64,000 nucleotides of DNA from Sodaliphilus pleomorphus (GCF_009676955.1 NZ_CP045696.1:1929001-1993000); one strand, 5' to 3'. Shown: positions 42,710 through 54,852, counted from the stretch's first letter. Notes: generated from the letters alone by a model not told the origin. Program-made: numbers and translations.

Positions 42710-45340
42710 ATGAAAAGCAATCATAACAAAAGCCTATTTGGCATAGTGAAGGAGAAAAATCTCATCGCCTTTGTGGTCTCGGTGCTCGTGTTTTTTGTAA
42801 TATCTTGGATATACTTCGCGCCCAACGATTTCAACGGCGACGTGATGCAGCAAGACGACATGACGGCTGGCATGGCCAACGGCCACGAGGCCGCCGTCTA
42901 TCACGAGAAGACCGGCGATGTGACCCGCTGGACCGATGCCCTCTTCGGCGGCATGCCCACATTTCAAATCTCGCCCAGCTACAGCAGCAGCTCGATACTG
43001 AGCAAGGTGGCCAGTGTCTACTCGCTCAAGATACTGGGGGTGCCCGACTATGTGAGCTGGCTGTTTATGCTCATGCTCGGTTTCTACATTCTCATGCTGG
43101 CCTTCGACCTGAAGTGGTACTATGCCGTGCTGGGTGCCGTGGGCTACGCGTTCTCGAGCTATTTCTTCATCATCATGGGGGCTGGCCACATCTGGAAGCT
43201 GCTCACCCTGTGCTACATTCCGCCCACCATTGCGGGCGTGGTGATGTGCTACCGCGGCAAGTGGCTGAGCGGAGCTGCCCTCACGGCACTCTTTGCCGCC
43301 CTGCAGCTCATGTCCAACCATGTGCAGATGACCTACTACTCGGGCTTCATCATTGCCGCCCTGGCCATTGGCTACCTGTGCAAGGCAATAGGTGAGAAAC
43401 GCCTCTCGGCCTGGGCCGTGGCAACACTTGCACTGGCCGTGGCCGGCGGCCTGGCCATCGCTGCCAACGCGCCCAACCTGTACTTGAGCAACAAGTATGC
43501 CAAGGAGACCATGCGGGGCGGCCACAGCGACCTCACACCCGTCAAGGGCCAGAAGAAGCAGAGCGAGACTGCCGGCAACGGCGGCCTCAACAAGGACTAC
43601 ATCAACATGTGGAGCTACGGCAAGGGCGAGACCCTCACCCTGATGGTGCCCAACGTGAAAGGCGGCGCCTCGATGAAGCCCACCCGCGACGAGAACAACC
43701 CTGCCAAGATTGTGAGTGTGCCCATGACCCTCGACAAGACGTCGAAGTTTGAGTCGATGCAGGAGAAAGGCGACTTCGACGGCCAGGACGGCCAGATCGC
43801 TCAGCAGTGCATGCAATACTTCACCCAGTACTTCGGCGACCAGCCCATGACCAACGGCCCCGTCTATGTGGGCGCCCTCATCTGCGCCCTCTTCCTGCTG
43901 GGCTGCATCGTGGTCACCGGCCCCGTCAAGTGGGCCCTGCTTGCAGTCACCATCCTCTCGATACTGCTGTCGTGGGGCGGAAATTTCACCGGTTTCACCG
44001 ATCTTTTTGTCGACTATTTCCCGCTCTACAACAAGTTCAGAACACCGTCGAGCATCCTCGTCATTGCCGAGTTTACCATGCCGCTGCTTGCCGTGCTGGG
44101 CACCTGCAAGATGTTTAGCGACAAGGATTTCCTGACCCGGCACAAGTGGGCGTTCTATACCGCGTTTGGCATCACGGGCGGCCTGTGCCTGCTCTTTGCC
44201 TTGGTGCCCAGCCTGTTTGGCAACCTGCCCAAGAACGACCAGGGCACGCTGCAAGGCATTGCCCAGCAGCTGGGCGGCCAGGAGCCAGTCACGTTGCGCT
44301 CGAGCATCAAGGCCATAAGGCTGTCGCTGGTGAGCAGCGACGCCTGGCGGTCGCTTGGCTTCATCGTCGTGGGCTTTGCGGTGTGCTACGCCTATCTCAA
44401 GGGCTGGTTCAAGACCAGTGTCGCAGTGCCCGTGCTGACCATCGCTGCAGTGGTGCTGGTCGACATGTTCCTGGTCAACAAGCGCTACATCGATTCAGAG
44501 TCGTTTGTGGCCAAAGACGACATCCCGGCTGTGCAAATCCCGGCCACGCAAGCCGACAAGCAGATATTGAAAGACAAGTCCAACTACCGCGTGCTCGATG
44601 TGCAGAATTTCATGTCGGCCACTCCGTCCTACTATCACAAGACCGTGGGCGGCTACCACCCGGCCAAGTTGGCTCGCTACAACGACCTCATCGACCGCCA
44701 GCTCACCCGGGGCGGCCAGCTCAACATTCCGCAAGGGCCCACGGGTATCGAGTTTGAAAAGATGGGCGTGTGGAACATGCTCAACACCAAGTATATCAAG
44801 GTCGACGACAAGACGGTGATCACCAATCCTGCAGCCTGCGGCAACGCATGGATGGTCGATTCGCTCGTGTATGTGCCCAATGCCGACAAGGAGATGGCCT
44901 ATCTCGACCATTTCAACCCCCGCACCAGTGCCGTGGCCGACCAGCGCTTTGCCAATGTCTTGGGGCAGGCCCGGTCTGTAACGGCTGGCGACACCATCGT
45001 CGAGACCAGCTATGCGCCCAATGAGCTCAAGTACCGCAGCCACAGTGCCAAGGGAGGCGTGGCCGTGTTCAGCGAGATATACTTCCCCTGGGGCTGGACG
45101 GCCACTATCGACGGCAAGCCCGTCTCGATAGGGCGCGTCAACTATGTGTTGCGCGCCATGCAAGTGCCGGCTGGCGACCACACCATTGTGATGACCTTCA
45201 AGCCTGTCGAGGTGAGCAAGACCGACGGCATCGCCACCGGCGCCATCGTGGCTATCTTTGTGCTGGTGCTGCTGGCCGTGGGCGCCAATGTGGTCCGGTG
45301 GCGCCGCCAGTCGGTGGCAGAAACACCCGATAAGCAATAA
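42710..45340 (+). CDS. YfhO-family integral membrane protein (GT-C-like)
   Basis: An 876-residue protein with a dozen or more membrane helices, beginning with one at residues 17-37 (LIAFVVSVLVFFVISWIYFA). The segment FNGDVMQQDDMTAGMANGHE followed by TDALFGGMPTFQIS is the extracytoplasmic loop seen in YfhO proteins, which structurally resemble GT-C glycosyltransferases that use lipid-linked sugars. The C-terminal domain (residues about 600-840, VDDKTVITNPAACGNAWMVD, YFPWGWTATIDGKPV) is extracytoplasmic with a final helix. A role in decorating a surface glycan or lipid is suggested by family knowledge. It leads a three-gene operon. Confidence 0.8.
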   Translation: MKSNHNKSLFGIVKEKNLIAFVVSVLVFFVISWIYFAPNDFNGDVMQQDDMTAGMANGHEAAVYHEKTGDVTRWTDALFGGMPTFQISPSYSSSSILSKVASVYSLKILGVPDYVSWLFMLMLGFYILMLAFDLKWYYAVLGAVGYAFSSYFFIIMGAGHIWKLLTLCYIPPTIAGVVMCYRGKWLSGAALTALFAALQLMSNHVQMTYYSGFIIAALAIGYLCKAIGEKRLSAWAVATLALAVAGGLAIAANAPNLYLSNKYAKETMRGGHSDLTPVKGQKKQSETAGNGGLNKDYINMWSYGKGETLTLMVPNVKGGASMKPTRDENNPAKIVSVPMTLDKTSKFESMQEKGDFDGQDGQIAQQCMQYFTQYFGDQPMTNGPVYVGALICALFLLGCIVVTGPVKWALLAVTILSILLSWGGNFTGFTDLFVDYFPLYNKFRTPSSILVIAEFTMPLLAVLGTCKMFSDKDFLTRHKWAFYTAFGITGGLCLLFALVPSLFGNLPKNDQGTLQGIAQQLGGQEPVTLRSSIKAIRLSLVSSDAWRSLGFIVVGFAVCYAYLKGWFKTSVAVPVLTIAAVVLVDMFLVNKRYIDSESFVAKDDIPAVQIPATQADKQILKDKSNYRVLDVQNFMSATPSYYHKTVGGYHPAKLARYNDLIDRQLTRGGQLNIPQGPTGIEFEKMGVWNMLNTKYIKVDDKTVITNPAACGNAWMVDSLVYVPNADKEMAYLDHFNPRTSAVADQRFANVLGQARSVTAGDTIVETSYAPNELKYRSHSAKGGVAVFSEIYFPWGWTATIDGKPVSIGRVNYVLRAMQVPAGDHTIVMTFKPVEVSKTDGIATGAIVAIFVLVLLAVGANVVRWRRQSVAETPDKQ

Positions 45341-45350
45341 CGCGCACATC

Positions 45351-46070
45351 ATGGGGCGCATCCACCGTCTACGCACAGCCTTGAGCCGGCACCACCGCAG
45401 TGCCGGCTTCGGCATTCACTCGCCCTTTGCATTCAACTTTGTGTGCAACGTGCTGGGCGAGCGGCTGCCCTACTATGGCTATGCCGTGATCGAGGCAACC
45501 CGGCGCGTAGTGGTCGAGGCTGGCATGCACCGCCTGCATCACGCCCACGTGATATCGCTGAGCAACGCCAAGATGCTGTTTCGCATCGTGAACTACTTCG
45601 CTCCGCGCCACATTCTGCAGTTTGGCACCAACCACGGCGTCACTGCCGTGACCGTGCTGCTGCCCTCGAGCGCCGCACAGTTGTGCTTGTGCGAGCCCCT
45701 CTTGGGTTCGCGGCCGCTTGCCAGCCACGTGCTGCAGCCCTACATGAACCGCATCCACGTGCACAGCGACGCGGGCAGTGCCATTGCTGCCTATTGCCAT
45801 GCCTTGCAGCACGACCAGCCGCCCTTTGTGCTCGTCAACGAGATAACCGACGGAAATGCCTACAAAGCAATCGAGCAATTTCTGTATACAATACTCGACG
45901 ACAAGGGCATTATCGTGATGCGCAACTTAAATAAAGACAAGCAGTTGAAACAGCTCTGGGCCTCGTGTGAGCGGTATGTGCACGCGGGGCAGAGTTTCAC
46001 CAACGAAAAAATCGGAATTATCGTGGCCACGCCCAAGTTGCAGCCCGAGCGCTTCAACCTGTGGTTTTAG
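45351..46070 (+). CDS. Methyltransferase-like protein (class I SAM fold)
   Basis: The 239-residue protein starts 10 bp after the yfhO-like gene. The N-terminal HHRSAGFGIHSPFAFNFVCN motif and the Rossmann-like part with HILQFGTNHGVTAVTVLL (near residue 82, in the position of SAM motif I) are typical of a Bacteroidales group annotated as SAM-dependent methyltransferases. The glycine pattern is weaker than in proven enzymes, so activity is uncertain. It has no signal peptide and is probably cytosolic. The target is unknown. Confidence 0.6.
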   Translation: MGRIHRLRTALSRHHRSAGFGIHSPFAFNFVCNVLGERLPYYGYAVIEATRRVVVEAGMHRLHHAHVISLSNAKMLFRIVNYFAPRHILQFGTNHGVTAVTVLLPSSAAQLCLCEPLLGSRPLASHVLQPYMNRIHVHSDAGSAIAAYCHALQHDQPPFVLVNEITDGNAYKAIEQFLYTILDDKGIIVMRNLNKDKQLKQLWASCERYVHAGQSFTNEKIGIIVATPKLQPERFNLWF

Positions 46071-46105
46071 CCTGGCCCAATCACTCTCATGCAAGAAAGA
46101 AGAAG

Positions 46106-46930
46106 ATGAATATCGTAAGAATCAACGGCACCACAGCCGAGCAAATGTTTCAGTATGCCTTCTACCTGGCCCTGCACACCCACGACGACCAGGCCCGCCT
46201 CGATGTGCCCGACGGCAAGTGGATACAGTCGCTGTTTCGCTTGCCCTATTTCTTGAAGGCCACGCCCGAGCAGCTGGCCCGCTACGGCCGCGGCAACCTC
46301 AAGAGCCGCCTTTTCTCAAAGTTCAAAAAGACCGATGGAATCGTCTTCAAGGAGCCCGAAGGCTGGCGCTACAACAAGGAAATATTCGATAAAACCGACA
46401 CTTACTTCGATGGCCGCTGGCTGTCGGAGCAATACTTTCAGACTGTGGCTACCGAGATACGCGACGCCTTCTCGGTGCCTGCCAGGGTGCTGCCCGAGCA
46501 ATCGCGCAAAATGGTGAACATGCTGAGCCAGGGCAAGGCCGTGAGCGTGCACGTGCACAACCCCGGCAGCAAGAGTTGCACCTGCACCCCCGACTACTAC
46601 AACTGGGCCATTGCCAGTGTGCTGGCCAGCGAGCGGCAGGCCCACTTCTATGTGTTCACCACACATGTCGACTGGGTGAGGGCCCACATCGACTTTCAGG
46701 GTGCCAAGCACGAGATTGTGGGCTACCCGGCCGACAAAGAGACGTCGTTGCTGCCCTATCTGTACCATGCCAGCCATCACATCGTGTGCAACACACTTGT
46801 GAGCTGGTGGGCCGCCTGGCTCAATGCCAATCCCGATAAAATCGTCGTTGCCCCCGACAAGTGGCTGCCTGGCCGTGAGACACCTCCCGACCTCGTGCCT
46901 CTCTACTGGTCGGTTGTGCCCACTACTTAG
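46106..46930 (+). CDS. GT11-like alpha-1,2-fucosyltransferase homologue with altered signature motif
   Basis: The ATG at 46106 is chosen over an earlier in-frame start overlapping the previous gene. The 274-residue protein follows the GT11 plan: TTAEQMFQYAFYLALH at the N-terminus (usually GLGNQMFQYAF), YFDGRWLSEQYFQTV near residue 105, CTCTPDYYNWAIASV near 165, HFYVFTTHVDWVRAHI near 185 and HHIVCNTLVSWWAAWLN near 228. The family signature H-x-R-R-G-D-Y, needed for GDP-fucose binding, is replaced by VHVHNPGS. The protein may use another sugar or be inactive. It completes the operon with the yfhO-like and methyltransferase-like genes and ends 23 bp before convergent mfd. Confidence 0.72.
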   Translation: MNIVRINGTTAEQMFQYAFYLALHTHDDQARLDVPDGKWIQSLFRLPYFLKATPEQLARYGRGNLKSRLFSKFKKTDGIVFKEPEGWRYNKEIFDKTDTYFDGRWLSEQYFQTVATEIRDAFSVPARVLPEQSRKMVNMLSQGKAVSVHVHNPGSKSCTCTPDYYNWAIASVLASERQAHFYVFTTHVDWVRAHIDFQGAKHEIVGYPADKETSLLPYLYHASHHIVCNTLVSWWAAWLNANPDKIVVAPDKWLPGRETPPDLVPLYWSVVPTT

Positions 46931-46953
46931 CCACGCGCAGTGGTGGGCACGTG

Positions 46954-49900
46954 TCAGCTCACGGGCATGGCTTGCATCGTCTTGAGGATGTCGAGTGCCT
47001 GCAGCACAGTGGTCACCTCGTCGATGCGGAAACTGCGCTTGCCGTTCACTTCGCGTATCTTGCAGCGCTTGGGATTGTGCTGCAAGTAGCTCAAGATGCG
47101 CCCGAAAGCCTTCGACTGGTAGTAGGCCACATTCTCGCTGCCCACAAAATAGAGATACATTTGACCCTGCTTGAGTGCGATTTTCTCGATGCCCAGGGTG
47201 CGTGCGGCATGGCGCAGCGGCACAATGCGTATGAGCTCTTTGCCCACATCGGGAATGGGACCAAAACGGTCGCGCAGCCGCGCCTCGAAGTCTTCTACCT
47301 GCTTGTCGCTCTCCATGCCGTCGAGCTCGCGGTAGAGCGCTATGCGCTCGCTCTCCTGGGCCACATAGCTTGCAGGGAACATGAGCTCGAGGTCGGTATC
47401 GATGGTGCAATCGCTCACATACTCGGTTTCTTCGCCCGAAATCTGCGATGATTCGGCCTCTTGCTGGGCGAAAGTATCGGCAAATTCCTCGGTTTTCAGC
47501 TCCAGTACGGCCTCTTTCAATATCTTTTGGTAGGTTTCATAGCCCAAATCGGCGATGAAACCGCTTTGTTCGGCTCCCAGCAAGTTGCCGGCACCGCGTA
47601 TGTCGAGGTCTTGCATGGCGATGTGTATGCCCGATCCCAGGTCGCTGAAGCTCTCGATGGCTTGCAGGCGCCGGCGTGCCACGGGCGTGAGCGGCCGGCC
47701 AGGCGGCACCATCAGGTAGCAGAAGGCCTTGCGGTTGCTGCGCCCCACGCGGCCGCGCAGCTGGTGCAGGTCGCTCAGCCCGTAGTTCTGGGCATTGTTG
47801 ATGATGATGGTGTTCACGTTGGGCATGTCGATGCCGCTCTCGATGATTGTGGTGGAGAGCAGCACGTCGTACTCGTGGTTGCTGAAGGCCAGGATGCGCT
47901 TCTCGAGCTCCTCGGGCGGCATCTGGCCGTGGCCCACCACCACCCGGGCGTCGGGCACCACGCGGTGTATCATGTTTTCGAGGGTGGGCAGCTGCTCGAT
48001 GCGGTTGTTAACAAAGAATATCTGCCCGTTGCGCGAGAGCTCGAAGTTGATGGCCTCGCTCACGATGTCGTCGTCGAGCGTGTTGACCGAGGTGAGAATG
48101 GGGTAGCGGTTGGCCGGCGGGGTGTTGATGGCGCTCAGGTCGCGGGCGCCCATGAGCGAGAATTGCAGGGTGCGCGGTATGGGGGTGGCACTCATGGTCA
48201 GGGTGTCGACGTTGGTCTTGAGCTGCTTGAGCTTCTCCTTGGTGGCGACGCCAAACTTCTGCTCCTCGTCGACCACGAGCAGCCCCAGGTCGTGAAATTT
48301 CACCCGCTTGCCTATGAGCTTGTGGGTGCCTATGATGATGTCGATTTTGCCCGAGGCCAGGTCGGCAAGCACCTGTTTCACCTCTTTGGGCTTGCGGGCG
48401 CGGCTCAGGTAGTCGACGGTGACGGGAAAGTCCTTGAGCCGCTCGCCGAAGGTGCGGAAGTGCTGGAAGGCGAGCACGGTAGTGGGCACGAGCACGGCGG
48501 TCTGCTTGCCGTCGACAGCCGCCTTGAAGGCCGCCCTGATGGCCACCTCGGTCTTGCCGAAGCCCACATCGCCGCACACCAGCCGGTCCATGGGCCGCGG
48601 TTTCTCCATGTCGGCTTTCACGGCCTGTGTGGCCTTGAGCTGGTCGGGGGTGTCCTCATAGATGAACGAGGCCTCGAGCTCCTGTTGCAGGTAGCCGTCG
48701 GGACTGAAGGCGAAACCCTTCTGCTCGCGGCGCTGGGCATAGAGCTTGATCAGGTCGCGGGCGATGTCCTTAAGCTTGCTCTTGGTGCGCGACTTCATCT
48801 TGTTCCAGGCGCCGCTGCCCAGCTTGCTCAGACGCGGTTCCGCGCCCTCCTTTCCGCGGTACTTGGAGAGCTTGTGCAGGGCGTGTATCGAGACAAAGAT
48901 GATGTCGCCGTTGAGATACACCAGCTTTATCATCTCCTGCATGGTGCCGTTGATCTTGGTGCGCACCAAGCCGCCAAACTTGCCTATGCCGTGGTCTTCG
49001 TGCACGATGTAGTCGCCCACCTCGATCGAGTTGAGCTCCTTAAGGGAGAGGGCCAGCTTGCCGCTGCGGGCACGGTCGCTCTTGAGGCTGTACTTGTGGA
49101 AGCGGTCAAAGATTTGATGGTCGGTGAATACACACAGCTTCAAGTCGTCGTCGACAAAGCCCTCGTGCAGGGTCTTGTCGACGGGGGTGAACTGGATGTG
49201 GTCGTTGCGGTCGTCGAAGATGGCGCGCAGGCGCTCGATCTGCTTGGGCGAGTCGCTCAAGATCATGATTTTGTAGCCCTTGCCCAGGAAGTCGTTGAAC
49301 GACTGGCTGATGAGGTCGAAATTCTTGTGGAATATGCCTTGCGGGCTGCAGTGCAGGCGCAGCCGTGCATCGGCCTTGCTGGCGCTCTCGCCATAGCCCA
49401 GGTCGATGCGCCTGAAGCTGTCGAGGCTGGCCAGGAAACGAGGCACGTCGACCACCTTTTTCATGGCTTCGGGGTCGCCCTCGTCGGCCACCAGGGCATT
49501 TTGCGAGAGCGTTTCCTCGCTTATGGCCTTGACGCGGCTCCTGAGCCACTCCACGTCGCGGCAGGCGAGCACCGTCTCGGGCTGGATGTACTCGAGCAGC
49601 GAGGTGCCGCTGTCGATGTCGCTGGCATTGCTGTTGACCAGCGACACGCTCTCGATGCGGGAGTCGCTCAGCTGGGTTTCCACGTTGAAGGTGCGTATAC
49701 TGTCGATTTCGTCGCCGAAGAAGTCGATGCGGTAGGGCAGCTCGTTGCTGTAGCTATACACGTCGAGGATGCTGCCGCGCACGCTGAATTGCCCGGGCTC
49801 GTACACGTAGTCTACCTCTTGGAAGCCAAACTCGCGCAGCCGCTTGCTGGTCTCGGTGAGGTCGACGGTGGCGCCCACCTGCAGCGTGATGGTGGTGTTG

Positions 49901-50316
49901 TCGATCACCTGGCGCGAGGCCACCTTCTCGGCAAGCGCCTCGGGGTAGGTCACCACGCAGCGCAACTCATCGTTGCAGTACCACTGGTTGAGCACCTCGG
50001 TACGCAAGATGGCACTGGGAGCGTCGACTTGACCGTACTTGATGTCGCGCTTGTAGCCCGACGGGAAGATGAGCACCTGCTGCTCGCCGTTGATTTGGCA
50101 CAAGTCGTTGTAGATGTAGCCGGCCTCGTCGAGGTCGTTGGCCACGATGAGATAGGGGCTGCCCAGACGTGGCATGCGGGCAAGAAGCATCGACGAGGCC
50201 GAACCGGCCAGGCCGTCGATCGACACGACACGGTTGCGCGTGCCAGCAAGCATTTTCTTGATGGCTGCCACTCGTGCCTTGTTGTTGAAAATATCACATA
50301 ATTCTTTTAATTCCAC
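46954..50316 (-). CDS. mfd: Transcription-repair coupling factor Mfd
   Basis: This 1120-residue motor removes RNA polymerase stalled at DNA damage and recruits UvrA. Visible parts are the UvrB-like N-terminal region, the polymerase-interacting CarD-like domain (EVGDYIVHEDHGIGKFGGLV near residue 432), and the RecG-like translocase with Walker A CGDVGFGKTEVAIRA near 579, the DEEQ box VVDEEQKFGV near 680 and motif VI QLRGRVGRSNRKAF near 855. The TRCF C-terminal domain ends the protein. Length matches Bacteroidota Mfd. It is preceded by its own promoter. Confidence 0.97.
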   Translation of the reverse strand: MELKELCDIFNNKARVAAIKKMLAGTRNRVVSIDGLAGSASSMLLARMPRLGSPYLIVANDLDEAGYIYNDLCQINGEQQVLIFPSGYKRDIKYGQVDAPSAILRTEVLNQWYCNDELRCVVTYPEALAEKVASRQVIDNTTITLQVGATVDLTETSKRLREFGFQEVDYVYEPGQFSVRGSILDVYSYSNELPYRIDFFGDEIDSIRTFNVETQLSDSRIESVSLVNSNASDIDSGTSLLEYIQPETVLACRDVEWLRSRVKAISEETLSQNALVADEGDPEAMKKVVDVPRFLASLDSFRRIDLGYGESASKADARLRLHCSPQGIFHKNFDLISQSFNDFLGKGYKIMILSDSPKQIERLRAIFDDRNDHIQFTPVDKTLHEGFVDDDLKLCVFTDHQIFDRFHKYSLKSDRARSGKLALSLKELNSIEVGDYIVHEDHGIGKFGGLVRTKINGTMQEMIKLVYLNGDIIFVSIHALHKLSKYRGKEGAEPRLSKLGSGAWNKMKSRTKSKLKDIARDLIKLYAQRREQKGFAFSPDGYLQQELEASFIYEDTPDQLKATQAVKADMEKPRPMDRLVCGDVGFGKTEVAIRAAFKAAVDGKQTAVLVPTTVLAFQHFRTFGERLKDFPVTVDYLSRARKPKEVKQVLADLASGKIDIIIGTHKLIGKRVKFHDLGLLVVDEEQKFGVATKEKLKQLKTNVDTLTMSATPIPRTLQFSLMGARDLSAINTPPANRYPILTSVNTLDDDIVSEAINFELSRNGQIFFVNNRIEQLPTLENMIHRVVPDARVVVGHGQMPPEELEKRILAFSNHEYDVLLSTTIIESGIDMPNVNTIIINNAQNYGLSDLHQLRGRVGRSNRKAFCYLMVPPGRPLTPVARRRLQAIESFSDLGSGIHIAMQDLDIRGAGNLLGAEQSGFIADLGYETYQKILKEAVLELKTEEFADTFAQQEAESSQISGEETEYVSDCTIDTDLELMFPASYVAQESERIALYRELDGMESDKQVEDFEARLRDRFGPIPDVGKELIRIVPLRHAARTLGIEKIALKQGQMYLYFVGSENVAYYQSKAFGRILSYLQHNPKRCKIREVNGKRSFRIDEVTTVLQALDILKTMQAMPVS

Positions 50317-50343
50317 AACAATCTATTTCTATTTTCAAGGTTG

Positions 50344-50372
50344 CAAAGATAGCAAAAAAATACCACACTCAA
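50344..50372 (-). promoter_or_regulatory. Promoter of mfd
   Basis: CAAAGATA (50344-50351) is TATCTTTG on the minus strand and CAA (50370-50372) is TTG, 18 bp away; the start codon is 28 bp downstream. Confidence 0.6.
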
Positions 50373-50402
50373 GCAGGCCGCGCCACCCCCCCCTTCAAGC
50401 AG

Positions 50403-50452
50403 AAGGCCACGGCACCGGTGCACTGCCATGGGGGTGCGGGTGTCGTGGCCTT
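50403..50452 (-). terminator. Long hairpin after the GH97 gene
   Basis: AAGGCCACGGCACC (50403-50416) pairs with GGTGTCGTGGCCTT (50439-50452) with one mismatch. No good T-run follows on the minus strand, so it may slow rather than fully stop transcription between the GH97 gene and mfd. Confidence 0.45.
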
Positions 50453-50485
50453 GCTGTAGTGTGCGTGTAGTGTGTGCCGTGCGGG

Positions 50486-52936
<2,451 letters not shown>

Positions 52937-53067
52937 TCATAAAAACGCAATTGCCCTCTTGCCCATGTAAGCGAAATTTAGCAATTTTGCATTTGCTTTG
53001 CAAGCGGATGCTCGCGTGTGGCGAGCGCCAGGCAAGCAACCAAAATGATTTCAAGTAGATAAGGAAA

Positions 53068-54111
53068 ATGGACGCACCTATTAGTAGTAGTAGAAGTATC
53101 GATATTGAGTTGTACAGGGAGTTGCTGGCTGTTGACTCCACCTCGGGCAAAGAGCGCGACCTGGCCTTGCTGCTTGCGCGCCGGCTGCCACAGGGATCGT
53201 CGTGCCAGGCCAGGCTCATGGAGGTGGGCGACGGTACGCTCAACTTGCAGCTCTCGTGGGGCACCCCCCGTGTGTACTTCTGCACCCATCTCGACACTGT
53301 GCCTCCCTACATCGCGCCCGAGTTTGAACCTGCCCCAGGTGGCGACATCAAGGTGAAAGGTCGCGGCAGTTGCGATGCCAAGGGGCAAATCATGGCTATG
53401 TACTCGGCTTGCCGCGAGCTGGAGCGAGAGGGCCTCTCGGGTTTTGCGCTGCTGCTGCTCGCGGGCGAGGAGACCGGTTCGCACGGTGCCAAGGCCTATG
53501 CCCGGAGCCAGCCAGGCGGCGAGTGGGTGATTGTGGGCGAGCCCACCGGCAACAAGATGGTGGCCGCCAGCAAGGGCACCAAGGCCTTCGACATCACCAT
53601 CACGGGCCAGAGCTGCCACTCGGGCTATCCCGAGCAGGGCGTGAGCGCCATCGAGCTCTTTGTCGACTTTGTCAACCAGCTGCGGGCCACGCGTTTCCCC
53701 GTCGATCCTGTGACGGGGACTACCACCTACAACCTGGGTCGCCTCGCGAGCGACAACCCACAAAACGTGCTGAGCGACAAGGTGCGCTTCAGGCTCTACT
53801 GGCGCACCACCCAGGCCAGCGACGCGCTTGTGACTGCCACTGTCGAGGGCATGGCCGGCGAGCGCGTGCACATCGAGGCACTGGGCGGCGACACCCCCAT
53901 GAGCTATGCCACGCTCGAGGGCTTCGACACCACCATCGCGGCCTTTGGCAGCGATGCCCCGCGGCTCTCCAACTTCAAGCACCGCGCCCTGTGCGGCCCA
54001 GGCTCGATACTGGTGGCACACCGGCCGGGCGAGTGTGTGATGCTGAGCGAGATTGCCCAGGCCCGCGACCAGTATGTGCGCATGTTCAAGCAGATTATTG
54101 CTGCGCAATAG
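53068..54111 (+). CDS. dapE: M20-family deacylase, probable N-succinyl-diaminopimelate desuccinylase
   Basis: A 347-residue cytosolic M20 metallohydrolase. Zinc ligands and the catalytic pair fit the family: FCTHLDTVPP near residue 72 (His), GRGSCDAKGQ near 98 (Asp), LLLAGEETGSHG near 133 (Glu-Glu), IVGEPTGNK near 157 (Glu), and a terminal His in ILVAHRPGE. The HSGYPEQGVSAIE segment starts the dimerisation domain. By sequence alone it could be an ArgE-type acetylornithine deacetylase, but it heads a cluster of dapB, dapA, dapD, an aminotransferase and dapF and no arg gene is nearby, so DapE is the better reading. Slightly shorter than typical DapE (about 375). Confidence 0.72.
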   Translation: MDAPISSSRSIDIELYRELLAVDSTSGKERDLALLLARRLPQGSSCQARLMEVGDGTLNLQLSWGTPRVYFCTHLDTVPPYIAPEFEPAPGGDIKVKGRGSCDAKGQIMAMYSACRELEREGLSGFALLLLAGEETGSHGAKAYARSQPGGEWVIVGEPTGNKMVAASKGTKAFDITITGQSCHSGYPEQGVSAIELFVDFVNQLRATRFPVDPVTGTTTYNLGRLASDNPQNVLSDKVRFRLYWRTTQASDALVTATVEGMAGERVHIEALGGDTPMSYATLEGFDTTIAAFGSDAPRLSNFKHRALCGPGSILVAHRPGECVMLSEIAQARDQYVRMFKQIIAAQ

Positions 54112-54150
54112 CGCAGCTATATTTAGAGTTATAAAACAATATTGAATGAT

Positions 54151-54852
54151 ATGGAAAATGCAACATCAACATTGAAAATCGTGATAAGCGGTTATGGCAA
54201 GATGGGCAAAATGGTGGAGCAGGTGCTTGCCCAGCAGGGCATTGCTTGCGTGGCCAAGACCTGCGACGTGGCCGCTCTCGACGATGCCGTGGCCCGCGAC
54301 GCCGTGTGCATCGATTTCTCCACCCCGGCAGCATTCAGGGCCAACTATGCCGAGCTGGCCCGCAAGTTCAAGGCTGTGGTGGTGGGCACCACGGGGTGGT
54401 ACGACATCAAGCAGGATGTGTTTGCCGCCTTCAAGCAGGCTGGCACCACACTGATATGGGCGTCCAATTTCTCGATAGGCGTGACCGTGATGTCGGCCGC
54501 CGTGAGTCTCATCTCAAGGTTGCTGGGCGCTGCCGGCGGCTACAGCCCCTATATCGTTGAGAAGCACCACATTCACAAGCTCGACGCGCCCAGCGGCACG
54601 GCCAAGACGCTGGCCGGCCTGGTGCAAGCGGGCATGGGGGTGGAGCCTGCCGTCGCCTCGGTGCGTGTGGGCGAGATTGCCGGCATTCACACGGTGGGCT
54701 TCGAGGGTGCGTGCGACCGCATCACCATCGAGCACGAGGCCTTCTCGCGCCAGGGCTTTGCCCAGGGCGCTGTGCTTGCCGCCACCATGACGCAAGGTCT
54801 GGCTGCCGGCATCTACGAGTTTCAAGAAATGATAGTAAAGAACTTACAATAA
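54151..54852 (+). CDS. dapB: 4-hydroxy-tetrahydrodipicolinate reductase DapB
   Basis: The 233-residue enzyme reduces the DapA product with NAD(P)H to tetrahydrodipicolinate. The nucleotide-binding loop ISGYGKMGKMVEQ lies at the N-terminus, VCIDFSTPAAF and VVGTTGWYD follow, and the catalytic block EKHHIHKLDAPSGTAKTL lies near residue 137. ATG at 54151 is chosen; an in-frame TTG nine bases upstream is less likely. It sits 39 bp after dapE and 20 bp before dapA. Length is slightly below the usual 240-270. Confidence 0.94.
   Translation: MENATSTLKIVISGYGKMGKMVEQVLAQQGIACVAKTCDVAALDDAVARDAVCIDFSTPAAFRANYAELARKFKAVVVGTTGWYDIKQDVFAAFKQAGTTLIWASNFSIGVTVMSAAVSLISRLLGAAGGYSPYIVEKHHIHKLDAPSGTAKTLAGLVQAGMGVEPAVASVRVGEIAGIHTVGFEGACDRITIEHEAFSRQGFAQGAVLAATMTQGLAAGIYEFQEMIVKNLQ

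Noticed and set aside
47461..50301. A 946-codon open frame antisense to mfd
   Set aside because: It mirrors the codon pattern of mfd, has Val/His/Leu/Gly-rich composition with no domain, and no promoter; long antisense frames are common in GC-rich genes.
53068..54111. Assignment of the M20 protein as ArgE (acetylornithine deacetylase)
   Set aside because: No arginine gene is adjacent, whereas all its downstream neighbours belong to the diaminopimelate pathway; kept as a lower-ranked alternative.
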